Part shown: piece by piece, positions 37,460-45,772 of the stretch
Position numbering within the stretch: the first letter of the stretch is position 1
Layout of the letters: the number at the start of each line of letters is the position of its first letter
NCBI RefSeq assembly: GCF_003206575.1
Contig: NZ_PZJO01000009.1
Location: forward strand, 38,039-102,038
Origin: Salinicola endophyticus
GTDB taxonomy: Bacteria; Pseudomonadota; Gammaproteobacteria; Pseudomonadales; Halomonadaceae
Reading direction: 5' to 3'
Length of the DNA stretch: 64,000 bases
Made by a program: the position numbers and the translations under genes
The notes under the pieces: generated by a model
The model's database searches: none
Told to the model about the DNA's origin: nothing
The model's input: only the letters and a program-made list of their open reading frames with translations

Positions 37460-37690
37460 CTACGCTTTATCTGAAAAAGGCCTGCGCTCGCCCATACGGC
37501 GCTAAACATTGACTCGCTGAACAACGTTCAGAACGTCCTTAGGACGGCCCGAAGGGCGAGCGGAGCGAGTAATATGCTCATTTACATCTCGTAAACGGGA
37601 GCGCCAGCACGGTCCGTCTGTCGTCAATTTTCGCCTTAGCTACGCGCCCCGGTCCTGCCATCGCTCGCCGTTTCTTCAGACAGCGCTTAG
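37460..37690. repeat. Structured MITE-like repeat, copy 2
   Basis: The core 37481-37583 is the same length (103 bp) as copy 1 and about 90 percent identical by eye. The second mini-hairpin keeps its GTCC/GGAC stem while the loop changes from GAA to TTA. The closing stem is longer here (CGCTCGCC with GGCGAGCG). Terminal inverted repeats (37460-37479 and 37671-37690) are imperfect, and an extra segment makes this copy about 231 bp. It overlaps the stop codon of the second chemoreceptor gene. Confidence 0.7.
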
Positions 37691-39426
37691 AATGTCTCCC
37701 ACTCACCCTCGGCGCCGGCGCCTTCTCTCTTCAGCGTGACCAATTCAGCGCGGGCAGCTCTCGGCCCTGACACCGATGCTTTAATCGCGCCCTCCCCGCC
37801 GAGCACGAAGGTGTCAACCAGGCTGCGCAGGCGCTGGGCTTCCTGCTGCAGGTCGGACGCTGCGGTTGCCGACTGCTGCACCATGGCCGCGTTCTGCTGG
37901 GTCATCGCATCCATCTCCGCTACCGCGGTATTGATCTGAGCGATGCCACTGTTCTGCTCCTTGGCCCCGGCGCTGATCTCACCGATGACATCGGTGACCC
38001 GGTTCACACTGTTGACGATCTCGCGCATGGTGGTCCCGGCCCGATTCACCAGCTCGCTGCCGCTGCGGGTATGTTCGGCCGAACGTGTGATCAGCTCGCG
38101 AATACTCTTCGACGCCTCTGCCGAACGCCCCGCCAGCGAGCGCACCTCGTTGGCCACCACCGCGAAGCCGCGTCCATGTTCGCCGGCGCGCGCCGCCTCG
38201 ACGGAGGCGTTCAGCGCCAGGATATTGGTCTGGAACGCGATGGAATCGATCAACCCGATGATCTCCTCGATCTGCGCCGCCGACTCAGTGATCTCGGTCA
38301 TCCGCGCCTCGACCTGAGCCATCGCCTGCTCACCCTCCTGAGCCACCTGACTGGTCGACTGCACCAATTGACTCGCCTGGGCGGCCGAATCGGCGGCATG
38401 CGCCACCGTGGTGGTGATCTCCTCCATCGACGCGGATGTCTGTTGCAGACTCGCCGCCGACTGCTCGGTGCGCGACGCCAGCTCACCGCTGGCATCGGCG
38501 ATCTGGGACGAAGTTGCATGAACGCTGCGGGTGCTCGAGCGCACGTCGCGCAGGGCTTCCTGCATGCGACCGACAAAAGCGTTGAACTGGGTGGCGAGCT
38601 CACCCACCTCGTCGCGGCTGTCGACGTTCAGGCGGCGTGTCAGGTCGCCCTGGCCATTGGCGATATCGCCCATCGCCGCGGCGGTACGCCGGATCGGGCC
38701 GAGCAGCCGCCGCACCAGCCAGACCGTGAGCAGGGCCGCGATACCCATCGCGGCTCCGCCGAGCAACATCGACTCCCAGATCGATGCCTGCAGATGCTGA
38801 GTGGCTTCACCCTCGGCGCTCTCAATTTCCCGATTGATCGAGGTGGCGTAGACGCCGGCACCGATCACCCATCCCCAGGCATCGATACCCTCGACGTAGG
38901 AGTATTTGTGCTCGTCGGCACCGGTGGCAGGGTTGCGCCACAGATAGCGATAGATGCCTCCGCCCTGACGCGCGGTCTCGAGCATATGCGAGAAGATGTG
39001 GTTGCCTTCGGCGTCGCGCACCTGGCTCATGTCACTGCCTTCGAGTTGCGGTTGGCGCGGCTGGACCAGATTGGTGCCATCGTAGGCGTAGACGAAGACG
39101 TAGTTGTCGCCCTCGAACGAAATAGCCCGAATCAGCGCCTCGGCCTGGCGTTTTGCCGCCGCCACATCGCCGTTGGGCGGGTGCTGGACCAGCGGCATGA
39201 TCGCCGACTTGGCCGTCTCGACCACATACCTCACCGCTTGCTCGCGGTCGGATGTCAGGCGTTGACGCTGCGACTCCAGAGCGGCACCGCTGGCCTGATG
39301 CGTCTTGAAGATATTGAAAGTGACCAACAGTACGCTGAGCAGCAGTAGGGGTATCAATACCAAGGCAAGGACCTTGGTCTGCAGGCTAAACGCCAGACGG
39401 CGCGAGGGAGTGTTCGATGTGCTCAT
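37687..39426 (-). CDS. Methyl-accepting chemotaxis protein with Cache domain (second of pair)
   Basis: A 579-aa chemoreceptor. TM1 (about 18-40), a single-Cache periplasmic domain ([21 protein letters not shown], then [17 protein letters not shown]), TM2, HAMP and a signalling domain nearly identical to the first receptor. It ends EGEWETF, a good match to the NWETF CheR-binding pentapeptide. The start at 39426 is chosen because AGGAGGG lies just upstream; a much longer open frame upstream has no support and would mask TM1. It is a tandem paralogue with its own FliA-type promoter. Confidence 0.93.
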   Translation of the reverse strand: MSTSNTPSRRLAFSLQTKVLALVLIPLLLLSVLLVTFNIFKTHQASGAALESQRQRLTSDREQAVRYVVETAKSAIMPLVQHPPNGDVAAAKRQAEALIRAISFEGDNYVFVYAYDGTNLVQPRQPQLEGSDMSQVRDAEGNHIFSHMLETARQGGGIYRYLWRNPATGADEHKYSYVEGIDAWGWVIGAGVYATSINREIESAEGEATQHLQASIWESMLLGGAAMGIAALLTVWLVRRLLGPIRRTAAAMGDIANGQGDLTRRLNVDSRDEVGELATQFNAFVGRMQEALRDVRSSTRSVHATSSQIADASGELASRTEQSAASLQQTSASMEEITTTVAHAADSAAQASQLVQSTSQVAQEGEQAMAQVEARMTEITESAAQIEEIIGLIDSIAFQTNILALNASVEAARAGEHGRGFAVVANEVRSLAGRSAEASKSIRELITRSAEHTRSGSELVNRAGTTMREIVNSVNRVTDVIGEISAGAKEQNSGIAQINTAVAEMDAMTQQNAAMVQQSATAASDLQQEAQRLRSLVDTFVLGGEGAIKASVSGPRAARAELVTLKREGAGAEGEWETF

Positions 39427-39539
39427 GATGGCCCTCCTGGCCATAGCGGGAACTCCCTGAGAGCGCCATTGCGACCTGCCGAGAGTTCTGTCGTGATACG
39501 TGGGGTGCCTCATGCAAGTAGGAGCACGGGCCAGCCCCA

Positions 39540-39566
39540 ATATCGGCGGCAGCACACAGAACTTAA
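39540..39566 (-). promoter_or_regulatory. FliA (sigma-28) promoter of the second chemoreceptor
   Basis: On the minus strand: TTAAGTTC, 11 bases, GCCGATAT. This is 6/8 and 7/8 against TAAAGTTT-N11-GCCGATAA. It sits about 114 bases upstream of the start codon and within an AT-rich patch. Confidence 0.7.
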
Positions 39567-39627
39567 TTAAACTTTGACATCCGGAGCGACGAACGCCCCA
39601 TGTCAGCGACACACAGCGCGGTAGGCG

Positions 39628-40329
39628 TCACCACTCCAGCGCCTGCTTGACGAAGGGAATGGTGAGCTTGCGCTTGGCGGAGAGCGAGGCGCGATCCAGG
39701 CGCGCCAGAATCTCGGAGAGCTGGTCGAGCTGGCGCGGGCCGCGATGCAGGATATAGCGCGCGACCTCGTCGGGCAGCTGCATGCCGCGTACTCGGGCGC
39801 GCAGTTGCAGCGCGCCCAGTCGCTGGGCATCGTCCAGCGGCTGGACGTGAAAGACCATGCCCCAGGTCATGCGCGAGGCCAGGTCCGGCAATTTGATATC
39901 GAGCTGACGCGGCGAGCGATCGGCGGCGATCACCAGCCGCTTGCCGGCGTCACGCAGGCGGTTGAAGCCGTGGAACAGCGCCTCCTCCCAGCGCTTGCGC
40001 CCGACCACCAGCTGCAGGTCGTCGATCGCTAGCAGATCGAGCCGCTCGGGCTCTTCGAGGATATCCGGCGGGAAGTGCCCCAGCGCGTCCAGCGGCAGGT
40101 AGAGCGCGCGCTGGCCACCGGCGTCGGCGGCATGGCAGGCCGCCTGCAGCAGATGGCTGCAGCCTACCCCGCTGCCTCCCCAGAGGTAGAGAAAAGGCTC
40201 GCCGGCGCTCTCCCGCTGTGACGCCAGGTGAGCCACCAGCGGCGCGTTGTCGCCGGGGAAATAGTTGGCAAAGGTGGCGTCGTCGCGTAGACCAACGCCC
40301 AGCGGCAGCTGTGAAGGTCCCGGGCGCAT
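39628..40329 (-). CDS. hda: DnaA regulatory inactivator Hda
   Basis: A 233-aa AAA+ protein homologous to DnaA. It should bind the sliding clamp through its N-terminal QLPLGVGL (clamp-binding QLxLxL-type motif) and stimulate DnaA-ATP hydrolysis. The P-loop reads GGSGVGCSHLL, so the Walker A Lys is Cys (E. coli Hda also lacks a standard Lys there). The Walker B LLAIDDLQLV and sensor region are present. The start codon shares one base with the perM stop (TGATG), so they are coupled. Confidence 0.92.
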   Translation of the reverse strand: MRPGPSQLPLGVGLRDDATFANYFPGDNAPLVAHLASQRESAGEPFLYLWGGSGVGCSHLLQAACHAADAGGQRALYLPLDALGHFPPDILEEPERLDLLAIDDLQLVVGRKRWEEALFHGFNRLRDAGKRLVIAADRSPRQLDIKLPDLASRMTWGMVFHVQPLDDAQRLGALQLRARVRGMQLPDEVARYILHRGPRQLDQLSEILARLDRASLSAKRKLTIPFVKQALEW

Positions 40330-41423
40330 CAGCTCTCCTGCTCCCCGTCCCAGCCTTCCGCCGGCGCCTCGACCCGCGCCCGATCATAGAGGCGACTGTG
40401 GCGATAGCGATGGTAGGCGAAGCGCAGCAGCACCATGATCACCGCGGCCATCGGCAGTGCCAGCAGGATGCCGGTGAAGCCGAACAGCTGTCCGCCGGCG
40501 AGCACGGCGAAGATCACCGCCACCGGATGCAGGCCGATCTTGTCGCCCAGCAGCAGCGGCTGCAGCAGCGTGCTCTCGGCCACCTGGCCGATACCGAACA
40601 CCACCAGCACGCCCACCAGCGGCAGCCACTCACCGAACTGGAAGAACGCCACCACCCCGGCGGTGAGCACCCCGACGATCACGCCGAGATAGGGCACGAT
40701 GCTCGCCAGCCCTGCCATCAGGCCGATCAGCAGTCCGAACTTGAGCCCCACCACACTCAGACCGACGGCGTAGATCACGCCCAGACTCAGCATCACCAGA
40801 AGCTGGCCGCGCAGGAAAGCGGAGAGCACCTCGTCGCACTCCACCGCCAGCGCCGTGACCCGAGGTTCGACATGCCGCGGCAGCAGCTCGCGCACGTAGC
40901 CCTTGAGCCGATCCCAGTCGAGCAACAGATAGAAGGTGACCACCGGAATCAGCGCCAGGTTGCCGATCCAGATCGCGAACGCCAGCCCCGAGCGCGAGGC
41001 CTGGGCGAGAAAGGCCGCGGCGTAAGTACCGGTCTCGCGCCAGTTGCTCATCAAGGCGTTGCGCAGCTGATCGAAGTCAGCACTGAAATCGACGCCGGTG
41101 AGCTCGCGCACTTCCGGCAGCACCGTCGTCTGCACCCAGTTGAGCACCTCGGGCAGCGCTGCGAGCAGCTGCCCCAGCTGACGCCCCAGCATCGGCAGCA
41201 GCACCAGCAGGCTGCCGACCATCACCAGCGCCAGCAGCAGAAACACCAGACTCACCGAGAGCCGTCGCGACAGCCCCCGCGCCTCCAGCCAGTCGGTCAC
41301 CGGATCGCCCAGATAAGCCAGGATCAGGCTGACGAAGAACGGCATCAGGATCGGCTCGAGCAGCACCAGCAGCCAGACGGCCAGCGCGGCACCGATCAAC
41401 CCGCCTATCTGTAGTTTACTCAT
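40329..41423 (-). CDS. perM: PerM/AI-2E-family membrane permease
   Basis: A 364-aa inner-membrane protein with about eight helices and the family segments MPFFVSLILAYLGDPVTDWLE near the start and GLIGLMAGLASIVPYLGVIVGVLTAGVVAFFQFG near residue 240. The family is widely annotated as AI-2 exporters, but most members have no shown link to AI-2; some are sodium or proton antiporters. It overlaps hda and is divergent from purM, the usual gammaproteobacterial arrangement. Confidence 0.85.
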   Translation of the reverse strand: MSKLQIGGLIGAALAVWLLVLLEPILMPFFVSLILAYLGDPVTDWLEARGLSRRLSVSLVFLLLALVMVGSLLVLLPMLGRQLGQLLAALPEVLNWVQTTVLPEVRELTGVDFSADFDQLRNALMSNWRETGTYAAAFLAQASRSGLAFAIWIGNLALIPVVTFYLLLDWDRLKGYVRELLPRHVEPRVTALAVECDEVLSAFLRGQLLVMLSLGVIYAVGLSVVGLKFGLLIGLMAGLASIVPYLGVIVGVLTAGVVAFFQFGEWLPLVGVLVVFGIGQVAESTLLQPLLLGDKIGLHPVAVIFAVLAGGQLFGFTGILLALPMAAVIMVLLRFAYHRYRHSRLYDRARVEAPAEGWDGEQES

Positions 41424-41560
41424 CGCGCTCTCGCCATTCCCTGACTGCCCGCTAGGATGTAGGCAATGCTACAATGCGCCCCGCTGAACATCACCCCCAT
41501 TCATTGGCGGGACGCTGAGTCACCCGCAGCGTCTCCCCGGCTCCGCGAGAAAGGTCCCCT

Positions 41561-42655
41561 ATGACGCGCTCCTCTCCCGATTCTTCGAACGCGCCCCGTT
41601 CGTCCAGCTCCCCCTCCCTGACCTACCGGGACGCGGGTGTCGACATCGATGCCGGCAACGCGCTGGTCGAGCGGATCAAGGGCGTGGCCAAGCGTACTTC
41701 GCGGCCGGAAGTGATGGGCGGCCTGGGCGGCTTCGGTGCGCTGTGCCAGCTGCCGAGCGGCTACCGCGAGCCGGTGCTGGTCTCCGGCACCGACGGGGTC
41801 GGCACCAAGCTGCGCTTGGCGATGGACCTGGGCAAGCATGACACCATCGGGATCGACCTGGTCGCCATGTGCGTCAACGATCTGGTGGTCGCCGGCGCAG
41901 AGCCACTGCTGTTCCTCGACTACTACGCCACCGGCAAGCTGGATGTCGATATCGCCGCCGACGTGGTGACCGGTATCGGTGAGGGCTGCAGCCAGGCCGG
42001 CTGCGCCCTGGTGGGGGGCGAGACCGCCGAGATGCCGGGCATGTACGAAGGCAGCGACTACGACCTGGCCGGGTTCTGTGTCGGCGTAGTGGAGAAATCC
42101 GAGATTCTCGACGGAAGCCGGGTCGCTGCCGGCGACGTGCTGCTGGGCCTGGCCTCCTCCGGGCCGCACTCCAACGGCTACTCGCTGATCCGCAAGATTC
42201 TCGAAGTGGGCGGCGGCCAGCTCGATGCCACCCTCGAGGGCCAGCCGCTCGCCGACCTGCTGATGGCGCCGACCCGCATCTACGTCAAGCCGCTGCTCTC
42301 GCTGATTCGCGACAGCGACGTGGCCGTGCACGCGCTTTCGCACATCACCGGTGGCGGCCTGCTCGAGAACGTGCCACGGGTACTGCCGAACGACCTCGCC
42401 GCGCGGGTCGACGTCACCACCTGGCAGCGCCCGGCCGTGTTCGACTGGCTGCAGCAGCAGGGCAACGTGGCCGAGCACGAAATGTACCGGGTGCTCAACT
42501 GCGGTATCGGCATGGTGGTAGTGGTGCCGGCGGACCAGGCCGACGCCGCCATCGCCCACCTGCAACAGGCCGGCGAGCAGGTCCATCGCCTGGGTGAGAT
42601 CGTCACCCGCGGCGAGGGTGACGACGCCGTGCAGCTGGAGAACCTGCCGGCATGA
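41561..42655 (+). CDS. purM: Phosphoribosylformylglycinamidine cyclo-ligase
   Basis: A 364-aa enzyme that closes the imidazole ring (AIR synthesis) in purine biosynthesis. Motifs [27 protein letters not shown], the catalytic-loop [25 protein letters not shown] and [11 protein letters not shown] are all present. A Ser-rich N-terminal extension makes it about 20 aa longer than E. coli PurM. AAAGG precedes the ATG. It overlaps purN by four bases. Confidence 0.96.
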   Translation: MTRSSPDSSNAPRSSSSPSLTYRDAGVDIDAGNALVERIKGVAKRTSRPEVMGGLGGFGALCQLPSGYREPVLVSGTDGVGTKLRLAMDLGKHDTIGIDLVAMCVNDLVVAGAEPLLFLDYYATGKLDVDIAADVVTGIGEGCSQAGCALVGGETAEMPGMYEGSDYDLAGFCVGVVEKSEILDGSRVAAGDVLLGLASSGPHSNGYSLIRKILEVGGGQLDATLEGQPLADLLMAPTRIYVKPLLSLIRDSDVAVHALSHITGGGLLENVPRVLPNDLAARVDVTTWQRPAVFDWLQQQGNVAEHEMYRVLNCGIGMVVVVPADQADAAIAHLQQAGEQVHRLGEIVTRGEGDDAVQLENLPA

Positions 42656-43398
42656 GCGCAGAGCACCCTTCCTCCCATCAGGACACGTTGAACGACTTCG
42701 AGGCCGCGGCCGCCGAGAAGCCCCGCGTGGTCGTGCTGATCTCCGGCAACGGCAGCAATCTGCAGGCGCTGCTCGATGCCCAGACGCATGACGAGCTGGG
42801 CGGCGAGATCGTGGCGGTGGTCTCCAACAAGGCCGACGCCTACGGGCTCAAGCGGGCCAAGGATGCCGGTGTCGATGCCGTGGCGCTGCCGCACCGGGAG
42901 TACGACTCCCGCGAGGCCTTCGACGCCGCGCTGATCAAGGTGATCGATCGCCACGACCCCGATCTGGTGGTGCTGGCCGGCTTCATGCGCATTCTCACGC
43001 CGATGTTCGTCGATCACTACCGCGGGCGGATGCTCAATATCCACCCGTCGCTGCTGCCCGCCTATCAGGGCCTGAACACGCACCAGCGCGCACTGGACGA
43101 TGGCGTCGCCGAACATGGTGTCAGCGTGCACTTTGTCACCGAAGAGCTGGATGGCGGACCGGTGGTGATCCAGGCCGCGGTCAAGGTCGAACCCGGACAG
43201 GATCTCGACGCCCTGATCGACAAGGTCCATGCCCGCGAGCATCTGATCTACCCCATCGCCGTGCGCTGGTTCCTCGAAGGCCGAATCAAACTCGGCGCCG
43301 AGGGCACGGTAACGCTGGACAACATGCCGCTGCCGCCGAACGGCCTGCGCATGTCCCACGAGGATGCCGCCGAGGAGCTCGACGAGGATCTGGAGTGA
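42652..43398 (+). CDS. purN: Phosphoribosylglycinamide formyltransferase
   Basis: A 248-aa enzyme that formylates GAR using 10-formyl-THF. The N-terminal [18 protein letters not shown], the catalytic Asn/His region [21 protein letters not shown] and the Asp in [15 protein letters not shown] are all visible. About 20 extra residues at the N-terminus and an acidic tail ([12 protein letters not shown]) extend it past E. coli PurN. It is coupled to purM (ATGA overlap). Confidence 0.95.
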   Translation: MSAEHPSSHQDTLNDFEAAAAEKPRVVVLISGNGSNLQALLDAQTHDELGGEIVAVVSNKADAYGLKRAKDAGVDAVALPHREYDSREAFDAALIKVIDRHDPDLVVLAGFMRILTPMFVDHYRGRMLNIHPSLLPAYQGLNTHQRALDDGVAEHGVSVHFVTEELDGGPVVIQAAVKVEPGQDLDALIDKVHAREHLIYPIAVRWFLEGRIKLGAEGTVTLDNMPLPPNGLRMSHEDAAEELDEDLE

Positions 43399-43453
43399 GC
43401 GCTTAGGCATCCGCCCCAGTCGCCCGGTCTCCGCGATAGCTGCCCGAGTTCAC

Positions 43454-43481
43454 GCCGGGAGCCCGAGATCGGGCACCCGGC
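43454..43481 (+). terminator. Nested hairpin after purN
   Basis: GCCGGG (43454-43459) pairs with CCCGGC (43476-43481), enclosing GCCCGA/TCGGGC (43461-43466 with 43469-43474). It lies 56 bases after purN and before the accessory island. No T-run. Confidence 0.45.
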
Positions 43482-43623
43482 ACTGAACCGAACGGCGGCA
43501 GCTGCGCGCCCAGGAACACATTCGAAGCACGCCTGGCGATTTTCAAGGCATCTGAAACTTTCGACCTGAACACCCCTCACGAACACGACGAATAACCCCC
43601 TTTTTTGTAGTCTTTAGATGAAT

Positions 43624-43651
43624 TTGCCACCCCCTTCCCCTGCCATAGACT
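43624..43651 (+). promoter_or_regulatory. Candidate promoter of the export-island adaptor operon
   Basis: TTGCCA (43624-43629), a 16-base spacer and TAGACT (43646-43651) form a plausible sigma-70 promoter in an AT-rich patch about 30 bases before the first adaptor gene. Confidence 0.35.
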
Positions 43652-43679
43652 ACGAATCTATCAGGCAAGGATGTGTGAC

Positions 43680-44459
43680 ATGCTGCTTCGCTCTGCCCGC
43701 TGGCTGACTCTCGGTCTTCTCGCGCTCTGCTTGAGCCCTGCGCTCTGGGCCGAGGATTCGCTGCTTGGCCCCCTCGACAACACCACCAGCGACGGCGAGC
43801 GCCAGGTACGCGGCGTGTTGCGCGCCCACAATCATGCGGTGATCAGCAGCGAGTTGGCTGGGCGTATCGTCGAGATGCCCTACAGCGATGGCCAGAGCTT
43901 CGCCAAGGGCGATCTGCTCGCACGCTTCGACTGCAGCGCCTACCAGGCTCAGCTCAATGCCGCCCAGGCCGCCGCCCGCGCCACCCGTGAAGAACTGAAT
44001 CACAACAAGCAGCTTGCTGCCCTCAACTCGGTCGGACGCTTCGAAGTGGCCCTGGCCGAAGCCCGTCAGGCCCAGGCCCAGGCAGAGACCCAGGTGTATC
44101 AGGTGCAGGTCAAGCGCTGCAGCGTCACCGCGCCCTTCGCCGGCAATGTAGTGCGGCGTCGCGCGCAGCCCCACGAGAGCGTCGCCAGCGGCACACCGCT
44201 GCTGGAGGTGGTGGATAACAGCACGCTGGAGATCTACCTGCTGGTGCCTTCCAGTTGGCTCAGTCGCCTGCAACCGGGGCAGACCTTCGACTTCATCCCC
44301 GACGAGACCGGCCACCCCCTCGTGGCCAAGATCAAACGCCTCGGCGCGCGTATCGACGAGGGCAGCCAGACCCTGTTGCTGATCGGCAGCCTGCCCGAGA
44401 ATGCCAAGGGCCTGCTGGCCGGCATGAGCGGCACGGCACGGTTCCAGGCGTCGCCGTGA
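43680..44459 (+). CDS. Periplasmic adaptor (HlyD/RND membrane-fusion type), small
   Basis: A 259-aa secreted adaptor. The signal peptide ends near ALWA-ED (residue 24), and there is no lipobox. A biotinyl-lipoyl-like half (HNHAVISSELAGRIVEMPYSDGQSFAKGDLLARFD), a coiled-coil hairpin (about 85-140) and the second lipoyl half (CSVTAPFAGNVVRRRAQPHESVASGTPLLEVVD) are followed by a beta-barrel segment. It is shorter than RND adaptors because the membrane-proximal domain is minimal. The start at 43680 has AAGGA at 8 bases. Its stop overlaps the next adaptor gene. It is the first gene of the island; a role bridging to the TolC protein is inferred. Confidence 0.8.
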   Translation: MLLRSARWLTLGLLALCLSPALWAEDSLLGPLDNTTSDGERQVRGVLRAHNHAVISSELAGRIVEMPYSDGQSFAKGDLLARFDCSAYQAQLNAAQAAARATREELNHNKQLAALNSVGRFEVALAEARQAQAQAETQVYQVQVKRCSVTAPFAGNVVRRRAQPHESVASGTPLLEVVDNSTLEIYLLVPSSWLSRLQPGQTFDFIPDETGHPLVAKIKRLGARIDEGSQTLLLIGSLPENAKGLLAGMSGTARFQASP

Positions 44460-45772
44460 GCGTGTCTCCAGCCACACCCGAGCGCGTCTTCGCGCAGTTC
44501 CTCGGCCTCGAACGCCAAGCGCGCAAAGCCGCAAGCACCGAACAGCTGGCTTTCGCCATGGTCAATGACGGCCAGGCGCTGTTCGGCTTTCGTCACGCCG
44601 CTCTGCTGATCGCCGGCAAGGTGCGGGCGCTGACCGGCGTCAGCGTGGTGGAGCCGCACGCTCCCTTCGTCGCCTTCGTCGAGCGTGCGGTCGGGGCCCT
44701 GCACAAGCAAAATCGACTGGACGAGAGCCATAACGTCGACCCCGCTCAGCTAGGCGAGCAGATACGTCTCGACATGAACGCTCTCTCCGCCCCGCACGCC
44801 TACTGGCTGCCACTGAAGAATCGCAGCGGCGACATCTTCGGCGGCCTGTGGCTGGCCCGTGACCGGCCTTTCGACGACGCCGAGCACGCCCTGCTGGCCC
44901 AGCTGGCAGACACCTATGCCCACGCTTGGCTGGCGCTGCAACCGCGTAAGTCCTGGCGCCTGCGTTGGCCGCGCAAGAAGCTGCTGGCCGTGGCGGCGGC
45001 ACTCTGCCTGCTGCTGCTGATCCCGGTACGCCAGTCGGTGCTGGCCCCCGCCGAGGTGGTACCGCTGGGCGGTCGCGTGGTGGCCGCGCCACTCGATGGC
45101 GTGATCGCCGAGTTCCTGGTCAAACCCAACCAGCGCGTTGCGGCTGGCGACCTGCTGGTGCGCTTCGAGGCCACCAGCCTCAAGGCCCAGGCCGATGTCG
45201 CCGAACGCGCACTGGACGTGGCCGAAGCCGAACTCAAGGCCAACAGCCAGCGCGCTTTCGTCGATGCCGAGTCCAGCGCCCGCCTGGATCTGCTGGCCGC
45301 GCGCGTCGAGCAGAAACGCGCCGAGCGCGACTATGCCCAGCAGCTGCTGGCACGCAGCGAGGTACGCGCCGAACGCGAGGGGATCGCCGTGTTCGCCGAC
45401 GCCGAGCGCCTGACCGGCAAACCGATCCAGACCGGCGAGCGGCTGATGCAGATTGCCGACCCGAACCGGGCCGAACTGCGCATCGAGCTGCCGGTGGGGG
45501 ATGCCATCGCCCTGCAGCCCGGCGCCGAGGTGGCGCTGTTCCTCGACAGCGACCCGCTACACCGTCATACGGCGCGGCTGGAGCGCGCGGCCTATGAGGC
45601 ACAGAGCACCGCTGCCGGGCAGCTGGCCTATCGTCTCGATGCCGCCTTCATCGCAGCATCGCCACGTATCGGCCTGCGCGGCACCGCCAAGCTGTTCGGC
45701 GACCGCGCGCCGCTGGCCTACTACCTCCTGCGCCGGCCTTTGGCCGCCGCACGCCAGAGCCTGGGTCTGTGA
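44456..45772 (+). CDS. HlyD-family adaptor with N-terminal cytoplasmic GAF-like domain
   Basis: A 438-aa inner-membrane adaptor starting at GTG that overlaps the previous stop. Residues about 24-162 look like a GAF domain (LAFAMVNDGQALFGFRHAALLI, then AYWLPLKNRSGDIFGGLWLARDRPFDDAEHALLAQLADTYAHAW). One TM follows (175-191), then periplasmic lipoyl halves (GGRVVAAPLDGVIAEFLVKPNQRVAAGDLLVRFE), a coiled coil (about 240-300) and a beta-barrel domain. A cytoplasmic sensor fused to an export adaptor is unusual. A longer open frame upstream lies inside the preceding gene and is rejected. Confidence 0.75.
   Translation: MSVSPATPERVFAQFLGLERQARKAASTEQLAFAMVNDGQALFGFRHAALLIAGKVRALTGVSVVEPHAPFVAFVERAVGALHKQNRLDESHNVDPAQLGEQIRLDMNALSAPHAYWLPLKNRSGDIFGGLWLARDRPFDDAEHALLAQLADTYAHAWLALQPRKSWRLRWPRKKLLAVAAALCLLLLIPVRQSVLAPAEVVPLGGRVVAAPLDGVIAEFLVKPNQRVAAGDLLVRFEATSLKAQADVAERALDVAEAELKANSQRAFVDAESSARLDLLAARVEQKRAERDYAQQLLARSEVRAEREGIAVFADAERLTGKPIQTGERLMQIADPNRAELRIELPVGDAIALQPGAEVALFLDSDPLHRHTARLERAAYEAQSTAAGQLAYRLDAAFIAASPRIGLRGTAKLFGDRAPLAYYLLRRPLAAARQSLGL

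Noticed and set aside
40329-41423. AI-2 exporter paired functionally with luxS
   Set aside because: The AI-2E family label is weak evidence, and luxS lies 22 kb away; the gene order is the standard hda-perM housekeeping pair.
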